Shown here piece by piece: positions 15,328-24,282 of a stretch of DNA of 64,000 bases. A program made the position numbers and the translations under genes. The stretch is taken from contig NZ_JBJDSB010000005.1 in the NCBI RefSeq assembly GCF_044987625.1, forward strand, positions 186,001 through 250,000, read 5' to 3'. How positions within the stretch are numbered: position 1 is the stretch's first letter; every line of letters begins with the position of its first letter. The stretch comes from Desulfobaculum sp044987625 (GTDB lineage Bacteria; Desulfobacterota; Desulfovibrionia; Desulfovibrionales; Desulfovibrionaceae). The notes under the pieces are model-generated. The model did not search any database and was not told the origin of the DNA. It was given only the letters and a program-made list of their open reading frames with translations.

Positions 15328-16541
15328 CCGCCCGCCTTGCTCAGGCTTTTCAACCAGTCCACCAGCGCGCTGAGGTCATCCTCGCTCAGGTGCCCATAGG
15401 GGGGCATGATGGGCTGGTAGCCCTTGGAAATCACCGCCTCCGGCTCAAGGATGGCCTCGCGCAGATAGGCTTCGTCCGCCGTGGCCTGCTCCTCCACACC
15501 ATCGCGCAGGACCGCAACGGTGCTGCCGTACAGATTCTTAAAGGTCGGCCCGGCAATTTCGGAACCGTCCGTGGAGTGGCAACTCAGGCACCCTTCGCCC
15601 TCGGCCACACTGCGGCCCATGGGCATGGTCATGGCTCCCTGGTTCGCCATCCAGTTGACCATCTCCAGCAGGTCCTCCTCAGGGATCACGCCGTCATAGC
15701 CGGGCATCATGGCCTGATAGCCCTTCACCACCTCGGCATTGGGGTCCAGCAGGGCGCGGCGCAGATAGGGCTTGTCCGCCACCACTTCGGCCTCCGTGCC
15801 GTCGGCCTTCACCACCTGCCGCGTGGTGCCGTAGATATTCTTCAGCGTTGGGCCAACGCCGTCGCTGCCATCCAGCGAGTGGCAACTGACGCACCCGTAT
15901 TCCTCAAGAAGCGCCTTCCCCTTGTCCGCGGCCTTGGTATCGGTTTCACCCGTGTACCACGCCCCGAACTCTTCATCCGACACCACGCGCACCACGCTCA
16001 GCATATTGGCGTGCTTCAGCCCGCAGTACTCCGCGCACAGGATGTCATAGTCCCCGGCCTCCTCGGGCCGAAACCACGCGTAGGTGTTCATGCCGGGAAC
16101 CGTGTCGCGCTTGATGCGAAACGCCGGAACGTAAAAGCTGTGCAGCACGTCCGTGGATGTCATGGTCAACTTCACCGGGGTGTCTACGGGCACGTACAGC
16201 ACGTTGCTGCGGCGGCCGTTGTCGTAAATGAACGCCCACGACCACATGCGCCCCTCCACCCGCACCTCCAGGGCGCCCTCGGGCGCGGACTGCAAGGCCT
16301 TGAAGCTGTCCCACCCGAACCAAAACATGCCAAGGGCAAGGATGGTGGGGATGAGCGTCCACATCACCTCCAGCCACACGCTTTCGCGCACGTTTTCGGC
16401 CTCGGGATGGCGGGTATGATGATACCGCCACAAGAACCAAAGCATCAGCCCCGTCACCAGCGCCAGTACGGCCACGGAAATGACGAAGATGATGAGAAAG
16501 GCAAAATCAACCTTTGCCGCTGCGTCCACAATCGGATTCAT
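15324..16541 (-). CDS. coxB: Cytochrome c oxidase subunit II with two C-terminal cytochrome c domains
   Basis: This 405-residue electron-entry subunit has two membrane helices (about 13-38 and 57-76). The CuA cupredoxin domain has all ligands: H134, C169, E171, C173, H177 and M180 (CAEYCGLKHANM). Two class-I cytochrome c domains follow, with haem motifs CVSCH (217-221) and CLSCH (318-322), each with a methionine ligand in a MMPG or IMPP context (near 279 and 379). The two domains are internal duplicates. Fused haem-c domains usually receive electrons from a small soluble cytochrome, here probably the c553 at the operon head. I recall a comparable di-haem oxidase in Desulfovibrio vulgaris. Confidence 0.93.
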   Translation of the reverse strand: MNPIVDAAAKVDFAFLIIFVISVAVLALVTGLMLWFLWRYHHTRHPEAENVRESVWLEVMWTLIPTILALGMFWFGWDSFKALQSAPEGALEVRVEGRMWSWAFIYDNGRRSNVLYVPVDTPVKLTMTSTDVLHSFYVPAFRIKRDTVPGMNTYAWFRPEEAGDYDILCAEYCGLKHANMLSVVRVVSDEEFGAWYTGETDTKAADKGKALLEEYGCVSCHSLDGSDGVGPTLKNIYGTTRQVVKADGTEAEVVADKPYLRRALLDPNAEVVKGYQAMMPGYDGVIPEEDLLEMVNWMANQGAMTMPMGRSVAEGEGCLSCHSTDGSEIAGPTFKNLYGSTVAVLRDGVEEQATADEAYLREAILEPEAVISKGYQPIMPPYGHLSEDDLSALVDWLKSLSKAGG

Positions 16542-16547
16542 GGCAGC

Positions 16548-16838
16548 CTACCTGTATGCTGTGTCGAAGAACGTCAACCCGATGAATATCGCCAAAATAA
16601 CAAACGTCGTAATGACCATGATGTGAAAGGTCCTGTTCTCGTAGCGCAGATGCATGAAGATGAGCACCACAAGAAGCGCCTTGCTGGTGGCAATGGTCAG
16701 CGCGATGACGACATTCAAAAACCCAAAATTGATTTCCGCGGCTCCCACAGTGACGACGGTCAGCACCAGAAGCGCCGCCCATATGCCCACAAGCAGCCGG
16801 TACGACAGGATATGATGATCGCCATTTTCCGAGTGCAT
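16548..16838 (-). CDS. coxD: Cytochrome oxidase subunit IV
   Basis: A 96-residue membrane protein with three helices (about 13-33, 41-61 and 72-93), typical of the small bacterial oxidase subunit IV (CyoD/CtaF type), with the MHLRYENRTFHIM loop of this family. It stabilises the subunit I/III core. The start at 16838 (MHSENGDHH) is preceded by GGGAGA; the frame is open further upstream, but that part overlaps coxC and would add a spurious N-terminus. It lies 16 bases after coxC. Confidence 0.85.
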   Translation of the reverse strand: MHSENGDHHILSYRLLVGIWAALLVLTVVTVGAAEINFGFLNVVIALTIATSKALLVVLIFMHLRYENRTFHIMVITTFVILAIFIGLTFFDTAYR

Positions 16839-16854
16839 AGCGCGTCTCCCGTCC

Positions 16855-17457
16855 TTAAGTGACAAGATAGAAAAGCGGGAACAGATAAATCCACACAAGG
16901 TCCACCAGATGCCAATACAGCCCGGCATTCTCCAGGGTGACGAAGTCGTCCCCGGTGACCTTGCCCACATGCACCAGCCACATCACCCAGCCAATGACGC
17001 ACATGCCGATGATCACATGCAGGCCGTGCAGCCCCGTCATGGTATAGTACATGGCGTAAAAAACGGCCTTGCCGTGCTCCATGTCCGTCATCAGGTCCGA
17101 GCCGGGATAGATGCCGTGGTGGATCTTGGCGCTCCACTCAAAGTACTTGTTGACGAGGAACACCCCGGCAAAGCCCACGGTCAGCCCAAGGAAGAGCATG
17201 GTCCGCTTCATGTCATGGTACTGAATGGCGGACACGGCCAGCGCCATGGTCAGGCTGCTGGTGATAAGCACCACGGTATTCGCCGCGCCAAAGGGCACGC
17301 TCAGCGTCAGGCTTCCGGCATGAAACCCCACGGGATAGCGCGCCAAATACACGGCAAACAGCACAAACAGCCCGCCAAAGAGCAATATCTCCGTGAACAG
17401 GAACAGCCACATTCCCATCTTCGCGCCGGTGTAGTCCTTCAAGGCCTCATGCGTCAT
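16855..17457 (-). CDS. coxC: Cytochrome c oxidase subunit III
   Basis: A 200-residue membrane protein with five predicted helices, the length of the shorter bacterial subunit III. Characteristic segments are KMGMWLFLFTEILLFGG, TGLHGLHVIIG and YWHLVDLVWIYLFPLFYL, which include the conserved Glu and His residues. It overlaps coxA by 11 bases, so translation is coupled. Confidence 0.92.
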   Translation of the reverse strand: MTHEALKDYTGAKMGMWLFLFTEILLFGGLFVLFAVYLARYPVGFHAGSLTLSVPFGAANTVVLITSSLTMALAVSAIQYHDMKRTMLFLGLTVGFAGVFLVNKYFEWSAKIHHGIYPGSDLMTDMEHGKAVFYAMYYTMTGLHGLHVIIGMCVIGWVMWLVHVGKVTGDDFVTLENAGLYWHLVDLVWIYLFPLFYLVT

Positions 17458-19072
17458 CAGCCTTCACCCCCGAGAAGTCGTACGGTCCGCGGTCCACGGC
17501 GGGAACCGACGGGAAGTTGTGGTGCGGCGGCGGAGACGGCAACGTCCACTCCAGCGTGGCGCCGCCCCATGGATTTTTGCCGACCTTCGGCCCGTGACGC
17601 ATACCCTGCCACAGATTCCAAAACATCAACGCCAAGGCCACGGCAGTAATCCACGAGCCAATGGTGGAGACAAAGTGCATGTCCGTATACTGGGGCAGAT
17701 AGTCGTAGTAGCGCCGCGGCATGCCCTCCATCCCCAACACCAGCATGGGCATGTACAGCACGTTCATCCCCAGCAGCAGGAGCAGCGCGCTGATATTGGC
17801 CCGCCGCATGTTGTAGGAGCGGCCAAAAACCTTGGGCAGCCAAAAATGCATGGCCCCAAACAGCCCAAACCCTGTGCCGCCAAAGATCACATAATGGAAG
17901 TGCCCCACCACAAAGTAGGTGTCGTGCACATGCACGTCCGTCCCGGCGCTGCCCAGCACCAGCCCGGTCAGCCCGCCGATGGAAAACAGGAAAATGAAAC
18001 ACATGGCAAAGGTCATGGGCGGGTCCAGCCGTATGGCTCCCTTATACAGGGTGGCCACCCAGTTGAAGACCTTCACCGCCGAGGGGATAGCCACCACAAA
18101 GGTGAGCAGGGAGAAGATGAGCACCGCCGTGTCGCTCATGCCGCTGGTAAACATGTGGTGCGCCCACACCAGCGACCCGGCAAAGGCAATGGCAAGGCTG
18201 GAGACCGCAATGGTCTTGTAGCCAAAGATGTTCTTGCGCGCGAACACCGGGATAATCTCGGACACCACGCCCATGGCGGGCAGCACCATGATGTACACCG
18301 CCGGGTGGGAATAAATCCAAAACAGGTGCTGATACAAAATGGGGTCGCCGCCGCGCGCGGGGTCAAAAATGCCCATGCCCAGCACGCGCTCCGCCGCGAT
18401 GAGCAGCAGCGTGATGCCAAGAATGGGCGTTGCCAGCACCTGAATCCACGCCGTGGAGTACAGCGTCCACACAAACAGCGGCAGGCGCGAAAACGTCATG
18501 CCCGGTGCGCGCAGGCGATGGATGGTGACAATAAAATTCAGCCCCGTCAGGATGGACGAGAACCCGAGGATGAACACCCCGGTTACGGCAAGCCCCACAT
18601 TGGTCGTGGTCTGCGTGGAGAACGGTACATAGAAGGTCCACCCCGTATCGGGCGGTCCGTCGCCGCTAAACAGCGCGGTAATGGCAAACGCCGCGCCAAT
18701 GATATACAGCCACCACGAAAAATTGTTCAGCCGCGGAAAGGCCACATCCTCCGCCCCAAGGTGCAGGGGCAGAATAATATTGCCGAAAGCCGCGGGCACG
18801 CTGGGGATGACCACCAAAAAAATCATCACCACGCCATGCAGGGTAAACACGGCGTTGTACGTCTGCGGGCCCATGATGGTCTCGCCCGGAGCAATAAGCT
18901 CCAGCCGGATGGCAAGGCCCAGCACAACGCCCACGATAAACATGGCGAGGATGCATCCCAGATAGAGCAGTCCAATCCGCTTGTGGTCCGTGGAGAATAT
19001 CCACGACCGGATGAGGCCGCTGCCTTCAACCGGATTCAGAAATCCCGGACCATAGACCTCGGTCGCGCACAT
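17447..19072 (-). CDS. coxA: Cytochrome c oxidase subunit I, A2 type
   Basis: The catalytic haem-copper subunit, 541 residues, about 12 membrane helices. Low-spin haem ligands fit H79 (FTLHG) and H393 (HFHYV); the high-spin haem ligand fits H391. CuB ligands are H256, H305 and H306, with Y260 as the cross-linked tyrosine. The helix VI motif reads YSHPAVY: the D-channel Glu of A1 oxidases is absent and the YS pair of A2 enzymes is present. It reduces O2 to water with proton pumping. The start at 19072 (MCATEV, after GAAGAGG) is chosen over an upstream frame extension. With ctaB and no ctaA in view, haem O or mixed haem content is likely. Confidence 0.94.
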   Translation of the reverse strand: MCATEVYGPGFLNPVEGSGLIRSWIFSTDHKRIGLLYLGCILAMFIVGVVLGLAIRLELIAPGETIMGPQTYNAVFTLHGVVMIFLVVIPSVPAAFGNIILPLHLGAEDVAFPRLNNFSWWLYIIGAAFAITALFSGDGPPDTGWTFYVPFSTQTTTNVGLAVTGVFILGFSSILTGLNFIVTIHRLRAPGMTFSRLPLFVWTLYSTAWIQVLATPILGITLLLIAAERVLGMGIFDPARGGDPILYQHLFWIYSHPAVYIMVLPAMGVVSEIIPVFARKNIFGYKTIAVSSLAIAFAGSLVWAHHMFTSGMSDTAVLIFSLLTFVVAIPSAVKVFNWVATLYKGAIRLDPPMTFAMCFIFLFSIGGLTGLVLGSAGTDVHVHDTYFVVGHFHYVIFGGTGFGLFGAMHFWLPKVFGRSYNMRRANISALLLLLGMNVLYMPMLVLGMEGMPRRYYDYLPQYTDMHFVSTIGSWITAVALALMFWNLWQGMRHGPKVGKNPWGGATLEWTLPSPPPHHNFPSVPAVDRGPYDFSGVKADDA

Positions 19073-19172
19073 GCCTCTTCTCCTCGCACGGTTGGCGGAT
19101 GCCCGCGAAGGGGCGCATCCATGCATTCAACACGAACGGAAACAGCTGGCAGGCCGTGGCCCACAGGCGGCG

Positions 19173-20255
19173 CTAGTCGCGCTTTTTGCGCCCGGATACC
19201 AGCAGTATGACAAAAAGAATCACGGCAAACCCAAGGATGGAGAACCCAGCAACGCGCATGGTGTCGAACACATAGCGCCGCCCCTCGGGGTCGTAGTCGA
19301 AGCAGAAGGACAACAGGCGCTTGACGGATACGCCAACCTTGCCCTGCGCCGCCTCCGTGGCGGCCATGGTGACATCAAAGGGGAGAAAATCCGTGCCGTA
19401 GAGATACCGGACGATCTTGCCGTCCGGGGCCACGGCCACCACCACCGCCGCATGCACAAAGGCATTCTCCACCCGGTGAAAGCGGAAGCCAATGGCCTGC
19501 ATGGCGCGGTCGATGTTTTCCTTATCGCCGGTCAGGTACAGCCAGTGCTCCGGCGGAAACTCGCCCTGCATGGACGCCATATAGTTGCGCTTTTTGCTGG
19601 CGGCCACCTTGGGCGTGTCGTACTCGTCAAAGCTGATGGCCACCACGCGCAGTTCCTGTCCCGGCGTCAAGGCCACATCCGGCAGAATGCGCGCAAAGGA
19701 CGACAGCATCAGGTTACACACGCTGGGGCAGGTGTAGTACACGGGCATAATGATGGACGGCGCGGTCAGCACGTCGCGCAGGTCCACCTCGTGGCCGTTG
19801 GAATCCTTGAGCGTAATGCCGCGCGGGATGTACTCGCCCAGCTTTTCGTCCACGCCGACGTCCATGTCCGGAACGGCTTCGCCCTCGGCCATAACCTCCT
19901 GCATCATGGCCTCATGGTCATGCCCCGGCATGTCGGCCATATCTCCGGTCATATTGGCGTGCATGTCCGACGCATTCCCTGCGGGCATCGTATGCCCGTC
20001 GTGCTCACCGGCAGGCATGCTCTGGTGGTCTGGAGCGTGGCCGCCCATGGGCTGGCCGGACGCCCCATCCATCATGTGTTCCCCGCCGTCATGGGCGGGC
20101 GCGCCGGTCATGCCGTCATGGCTCCCGGACATATCCTCAGCCGCGTGCCCATCCGCGCCGTGGTCCATGCCGCCATGGTCCGTGGCAACGGCAGGCGCGG
20201 CGGCGAGGCACACGCACACCGCCGCCGCAGCGCAAATCCGCATGAAGACGTGCAT
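19173..20255 (-). CDS. SCO1/SenC-type copper chaperone with a Met/His-rich N-terminal region
   Basis: A 360-residue oxidase assembly protein. It has a signal peptide (about 1-24), then about 95 residues with roughly 13 His and 15 Met, then a thioredoxin-like SCO domain with the copper pair C176-x3-C180 (YTCPSVCN) and a later histidine (FVHAAV), and finally a C-terminal membrane helix (about 335-354) with a basic tail. SCO proteins deliver copper to CuA of subunit II. The long metal-binding region is unusual and resembles periplasmic copper-storage sequences. It shares one base with the preceding c553 gene (TGATG). Confidence 0.88.
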   Translation of the reverse strand: MHVFMRICAAAAVCVCLAAAPAVATDHGGMDHGADGHAAEDMSGSHDGMTGAPAHDGGEHMMDGASGQPMGGHAPDHQSMPAGEHDGHTMPAGNASDMHANMTGDMADMPGHDHEAMMQEVMAEGEAVPDMDVGVDEKLGEYIPRGITLKDSNGHEVDLRDVLTAPSIIMPVYYTCPSVCNLMLSSFARILPDVALTPGQELRVVAISFDEYDTPKVAASKKRNYMASMQGEFPPEHWLYLTGDKENIDRAMQAIGFRFHRVENAFVHAAVVVAVAPDGKIVRYLYGTDFLPFDVTMAATEAAQGKVGVSVKRLLSFCFDYDPEGRRYVFDTMRVAGFSILGFAVILFVILLVSGRKKRD

Positions 20256-20563
20256 CAGAACTCCGCCATGTATTCCGCAACCTCGCGGATTTCTTCCGGA
20301 GAGAGCTTCTTGAGCATATTGACCATGATGACCTTCTTGGAGCCACCATAGGAGCCATCCACATACCCGTGCATCTTCTTTTCCAGCTCATCGGCGGACT
20401 GGCCCTTCACGGGCGGGCTGGCGCCAAGGGCGGCCTTGGAGCCGTCCACGCCGTGGCACCCGATGCACTTGGCATACACGCTGCGGCCATCAGCCTGCGC
20501 CGTGGCAAAAGCGCCCATCACCAACACAAGGAAAAGAACCCCAACACACGTCAGATACCGCAT
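20255..20563 (-). CDS. Small class-I cytochrome c (c553 type)
   Basis: This 102-residue periplasmic monohaem cytochrome has a signal peptide (about 1-24, ending AQADG), the haem motif CIGCH (33-37) and a C-terminal Met-ligand region (VIMVNMLKKLSPEE). Size and motifs match c553. As first gene of the oxidase operon it is the probable electron donor to the haem-c domains of CoxB. GGAGGAAATA precedes the ATG. Longer readings start upstream but lack a signal peptide at the N-terminus. Confidence 0.88.
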   Translation of the reverse strand: MRYLTCVGVLFLVLVMGAFATAQADGRSVYAKCIGCHGVDGSKAALGASPPVKGQSADELEKKMHGYVDGSYGGSKKVIMVNMLKKLSPEEIREVAEYMAEF

Positions 20564-20819
20564 TATTTCCTCCAAACGTTGTTCCAAAAAACTTGAGTGC
20601 ATAGCAAAAGTCACCATAGCATAGGCAATATCACGTTTCAGCAAAAAATCCCTTTTCCGGCGTCCGGCGCCCCCCCCCGCCGCCATTCAGCGGATGACAG
20701 AAACGGCCCCAACCGCGACGCAGGAGCCGCCCAACATCCCGTCATGCTTTGACAAAGCCTTCCACCCGTGCCTAGGGTTTCAAGAACACCTCTACCACCC
20801 ACCATGACGGGAGGCCCGC

Positions 20820-21467
20820 ATGAAAATAGCGATTGCTGGCAAAGGCGGCGTAGGCAAATCCACTGCGACGGTGTGGCTTGGAGACTGGCTTGCCAGACAG
20901 GGCAAAGAGGTCCTGCTGGTGGACGCCAACCGTCCGCTCCTGTTGCGGCGCCTCAGCCGCCCCCTTCCCCGTGTGCATGGCGCAGAGCCGCAGCGGCCTC
21001 GCCTTGTCGTTGAGCCAGTCACTCCCGAATGGGATGCCCTCCGCGCCCCTTCCCAAGAACGCGTTGTGCTGCTGGACCTTCCCGGCGGCGTCAGCGGCCT
21101 GAGCGCCGAGCGCTGCGCCCTGCTGGACGCCCTGCTCATCCTCACCGAACCATCACGCGTCAGCCTCTGCATTGCCGAACACATCGCCCGCTTTGCGGCG
21201 CAATACGGCCTTAGCGACGCTGTCCTCGCCGTGAACCGCGCCGCGCCCGGCACCGTGCTGCCCGCGCAGCCGGATTTGCCGGAACTCCCCCCGTGCGTCG
21301 GCACATTTCCGGTTCTGGATTCCCTCACGAGCCGCCAGTTCGACACCATGTCCGTCCTTTGCCTGCCCGAGCAACGCCTGCTGGACAGCATCTGCTCGCG
21401 CATTATGGCCGCGCTGCGCCACAGCCGCGAACCCATCGCGGAGAACGCGCCACTGCCCGGCACCTAA
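20820..21467 (+). CDS. CooC/ParA-like P-loop ATPase
   Basis: A 215-residue protein starting MKIAIAGKGGVGKST, the deviant Walker A of the MinD/ParA/CooC group, followed by LLVDANRP (A' motif) and VVLLDLPGG (Walker B). Members either position complexes or load metals, as CooC does with nickel. The region after residue 40 is shorter than in MinD and lacks the C-terminal amphipathic helix. No ParB, nickel enzyme or flagellar placement partner is next to it; it stands between the oxidase operon (divergent) and a chemoreceptor. GGGAGG precedes the ATG. Function uncertain. Confidence 0.75.
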   Translation: MKIAIAGKGGVGKSTATVWLGDWLARQGKEVLLVDANRPLLLRRLSRPLPRVHGAEPQRPRLVVEPVTPEWDALRAPSQERVVLLDLPGGVSGLSAERCALLDALLILTEPSRVSLCIAEHIARFAAQYGLSDAVLAVNRAAPGTVLPAQPDLPELPPCVGTFPVLDSLTSRQFDTMSVLCLPEQRLLDSICSRIMAALRHSREPIAENAPLPGT

Positions 21468-21481
21468 CAGCCGCACAACGC

Positions 21482-21515
21482 AAAACAGCCCCCATGACCT
21501 TGGCCATGGGGGCTG
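21482..21515 (-). terminator. Terminator between convergent genes
   Basis: Arms CAGCCCCCATG and CATGGGGGCTG enclose 8 bases; on the minus strand they are followed by TTTT, ending the chemoreceptor transcript. Confidence 0.7.
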
Positions 21516-21539
21516 CTGCGTACTGCTTACGCGGGGCTA

Positions 21540-23681
21540 TCAGCCCTGCGTGCTGTCGTTTTTCAAGTCCTGAATAAGGGACGCGAGCTGTGAGGACTGC
21601 TGCGCCATCTCGCGCAGGGCGATCACCGTTTCCTCAATGCTTTGAGCGGTGTCCTGCGCAATCTGGTGCACCTCTTCGATGGAGCGGTTGATTTCCTCGC
21701 TGGCCGAGGACTGCTGCTCCGCCGCTGTGGCGATGCTCTGAATCTGCTCCGCGGAGCGCTCCGCACCGTCCACAATGGTGCCCAGCACCTCGCCGGATTC
21801 ATTGGCGAAGGTGACGGCTGTGTTGATGTCCTTTTCCGCATTGTCCATGGACGTGACATTGCTGTCCGCCACCTTCTGGATGGACGAAATGGTCGCGCCC
21901 ACTTCCTTGGTGGCGTTCATGGTCTTTTCGGCCAGCTTGCGGACCTCGTCGGCAACTACGGCAAAGCCGCGCCCCGCATCGCCCGCGCGCGCCGCCTCAA
22001 TGGCCGCGTTAAGCGCCAGCAGGTTGGTCTGGTCCGCAATGTCCTCAATAACGTTCATGATGCTGCCAATGGAACGCGCCTGCTGGTCAAGGTCGTTCAT
22101 GGCCACGCGCAGGGCCTCGGTCTGCCGTTTGCTGGTCGCCATGGCGTCAATGGCACTGGTCACCACGGCCTGTCCCTTTCTGGCCTGCTCACGGGCCTGC
22201 TTGCCTTGATCCGCCGCGAAGCCCGCATTCTGGGCGACTTCCAGCACCGTGGCGTTCATCTCCTCCATAGCCGTGGCCGTGGCCTGAATGCGGCTTTTCT
22301 GCACGTCGGTGCCCTTGCGGACTTCCTCGGACTGCGCGGAGATTTCCTCCATGGCGGTGGAGATGCGCTCCACAACCTGCTCCAACTGGCTTGCGGCCTG
22401 CATCATGCCTTCGGACTTGGCGCTTTCAGCCTTTTTGCGGGCTTCTTCGGCCTCCAGCATGGCCTTTTCCGCCTGCGCCGACTTCTCGCGCGCCACATTC
22501 ATCTGGCGCTCAATGTCCGCAATGTTCTGCTGCATCTTTGTCGCCATGGCGTTCACGGCGCTCTGCATCTGGCCCACCTCGCAATCCGTTGCGGCGTCAA
22601 GGCGGGTGGACAGGTCGCCCTCGGCAATGCGGTTGACGGCGGTTGCCGTATCATGCAGCGGACGCGCAAGGCGTCCGGCCAGCAGCCACAGCACCACCAG
22701 CGCAAGGGCAAGGCATCCGCCGCCAATGAGCGTGGTCTTGAGGGCCATGGCATTGGCCTCGGCGTAGACGCTGGCTTCATCAATGGCGACGCCAACGGTC
22801 CAGTACGAGCCGGTTTTGCCCATCTCCACGGGGACATAGATGTGCAGCTTGCCGCCCCGGAAGAAATGCACCGTCTCGCCCGCGTGGGTCTGCTTGAGAA
22901 TGGCGCTTCCACGCTCCTCAACATCGGCAAAATTTCTGCCGATGACGCCGGTCTGCCCCGTCCGCCCGGACACAAGGCCCGTATGCGTCACAAAGGTCAC
23001 ATCGGCCTTCTGCCCAAAGATGGCAATGGAGTTGGCCAGCTCCTGCAGAAAGTTGGCCGTCACATCCACACCCGCTACGCCAATGGTCCGGCCATTGACG
23101 CTGATGGGCGCGGCGATGGTCACAATGGTTGTGGTTTGCCCGTTCACCGTGGCGCGCACAGGATTGACAATGGTCTCCGCCGCGCGCCTGCGCGTGACGG
23201 TGTACCATCTGGCGCGCTCCAAATCGCCCTTAATGGGCGCAAGGTGCACGCCGCCGGAGCGCGTCCAATACGGGGCAAATCGCCCGCCGGGCTGCGTTCC
23301 GGGCGCATCCGCCGTGGCGTCCATGCCGTCGAAGGCATCTGGCTCCCACGCCGAGCGTACGCCCATGAGTTCATCGTTTCGAACAAGCAGCTCACGCTGC
23401 ATGCTCACCACCTGCCCGCGCAGGGGGTGGCCTTCCGGAGAGCTGGTGTAGCCTTGCAGCATCTGGGCGAGCCCGCGCGCAAGGTCCAGTCCCGTATCAA
23501 TGCGTCCCTTGATGCCAAGCGCCTCAATATACGCCTCTTTGGACGCCGTGTGGATGGCGTTTTCAAGCGCCATGCCCCGCGACATAGACGTCGCGTAGGC
23601 AATGACCGCAATGAGGGAAGCAATCATGCAAAGGCCGGAGAAGAAGAGGATCTTAGCCTTGATAGAATGAAACGAAAACAC
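21540..23681 (-). CDS. Methyl-accepting chemotaxis protein with a dCache sensor
   Basis: A 713-residue transmembrane chemoreceptor. It has a first helix (about 8-30), a periplasmic double-Cache domain (about 35-290, with an IGVAGVDVTANFLQEL-type segment), a second helix (about 296-320), HAMP, a coiled coil, and the signalling tip EDIADQTNLLALNAAIEAAR and downstream, essentially canonical. It couples a small-molecule signal to CheA. The C-terminus has no CheR-docking pentapeptide. GTG start after AGGAGGACAGC. It is a paralogue of the next receptor, with near-identical signalling domains but a different sensor. The ligand is unknown. Confidence 0.92.
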   Translation of the reverse strand: MFSFHSIKAKILFFSGLCMIASLIAVIAYATSMSRGMALENAIHTASKEAYIEALGIKGRIDTGLDLARGLAQMLQGYTSSPEGHPLRGQVVSMQRELLVRNDELMGVRSAWEPDAFDGMDATADAPGTQPGGRFAPYWTRSGGVHLAPIKGDLERARWYTVTRRRAAETIVNPVRATVNGQTTTIVTIAAPISVNGRTIGVAGVDVTANFLQELANSIAIFGQKADVTFVTHTGLVSGRTGQTGVIGRNFADVEERGSAILKQTHAGETVHFFRGGKLHIYVPVEMGKTGSYWTVGVAIDEASVYAEANAMALKTTLIGGGCLALALVVLWLLAGRLARPLHDTATAVNRIAEGDLSTRLDAATDCEVGQMQSAVNAMATKMQQNIADIERQMNVAREKSAQAEKAMLEAEEARKKAESAKSEGMMQAASQLEQVVERISTAMEEISAQSEEVRKGTDVQKSRIQATATAMEEMNATVLEVAQNAGFAADQGKQAREQARKGQAVVTSAIDAMATSKRQTEALRVAMNDLDQQARSIGSIMNVIEDIADQTNLLALNAAIEAARAGDAGRGFAVVADEVRKLAEKTMNATKEVGATISSIQKVADSNVTSMDNAEKDINTAVTFANESGEVLGTIVDGAERSAEQIQSIATAAEQQSSASEEINRSIEEVHQIAQDTAQSIEETVIALREMAQQSSQLASLIQDLKNDSTQG

Positions 23682-24226
23682 GCTGTCCTCCTAGGGAACT
23701 GCGGATTTCACCGCGCAGTGAGTCCACCGCCCGTGGCGGGGACGCGCGCAAGTACAAGCGCCGCGCAGACGCGACGCTTTGGCTGGTGTGGGCTGCCCCA
23801 CAATCACAGAGACCTCATGACAAACGGCAGGCATGCCCTCTGGTGGTGTACGGCTCCACCAGCATGCCCGCCATCCTCCTCCGCATTCCCTTGACTGCGC
23901 CAGCATCATCCGCCGCCGCTTCCCCTTCCCAAGTGCTGTTGGCCGTGACACCGGCCGCGTAACGGGTACGGCCCGCCACACCCCACTGCCACGTGGAACA
24001 GAAAAGCACCGCCACCACGTTTCCCTCACTGGCGACGCTCTCCCGCATACTGCATATGCCTTGGCACTATTGTGGAAGACGAAGCGCGCCGTGGCGCACC
24101 GTCAAAAGAATGGCGCAAAATCCATACGCTTTTTGCAACTGGCAAGGCCCCTCTGCCCTTCACCAGCCGCACTGCATACGGCTAACGCGTCGCGCAACAT
24201 ATAAAATCCTATTTCAAACCGCAAAT
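23682..24226. other. Intergenic region with no gene seen
   Basis: This is the stretch between two chemoreceptor genes. It should carry the promoter of the first; I found no convincing sigma28 or sigma54 site. Open frames here are short, cross-strand and compositionally poor. Confidence 0.4.
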
Positions 24227-24258
24227 AAAAAGCCCCGCACCTTTTGCGCGGGGCTTTT
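24227..24258 (-). terminator. Rho-independent terminator of the second chemoreceptor
   Basis: Stem AAAAGCCCCGC/GCGGGGCTTTT with a 9-base loop; T run on the minus strand. Confidence 0.85.
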
Positions 24259-24282
24259 CTGTTCTGCGCCAAGCTGGGGGCG

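Noticed and set aside
17519..19210. 563-codon plus-strand frame over coxA
   Set aside because: It is very basic and His-rich and lies opposite the intact catalytic subunit of the oxidase.
20670..20678. Nine-C homopolymer between c553 and the CooC-like gene
   Set aside because: It could be a phase-variable tract, but it lies outside the coding starts I support and has no clear promoter around it; chance is likely in GC-rich DNA.
21642..23894. 750-codon plus-strand frame over the first chemoreceptor
   Set aside because: It lies opposite a canonical chemoreceptor, repeats Gly, His and Leu without any known domain, and lacks a ribosome site.
23691..24029. 112-codon minus-strand frame between the chemoreceptors
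   Set aside because: No ribosome site, odd composition and no recognisable domain.
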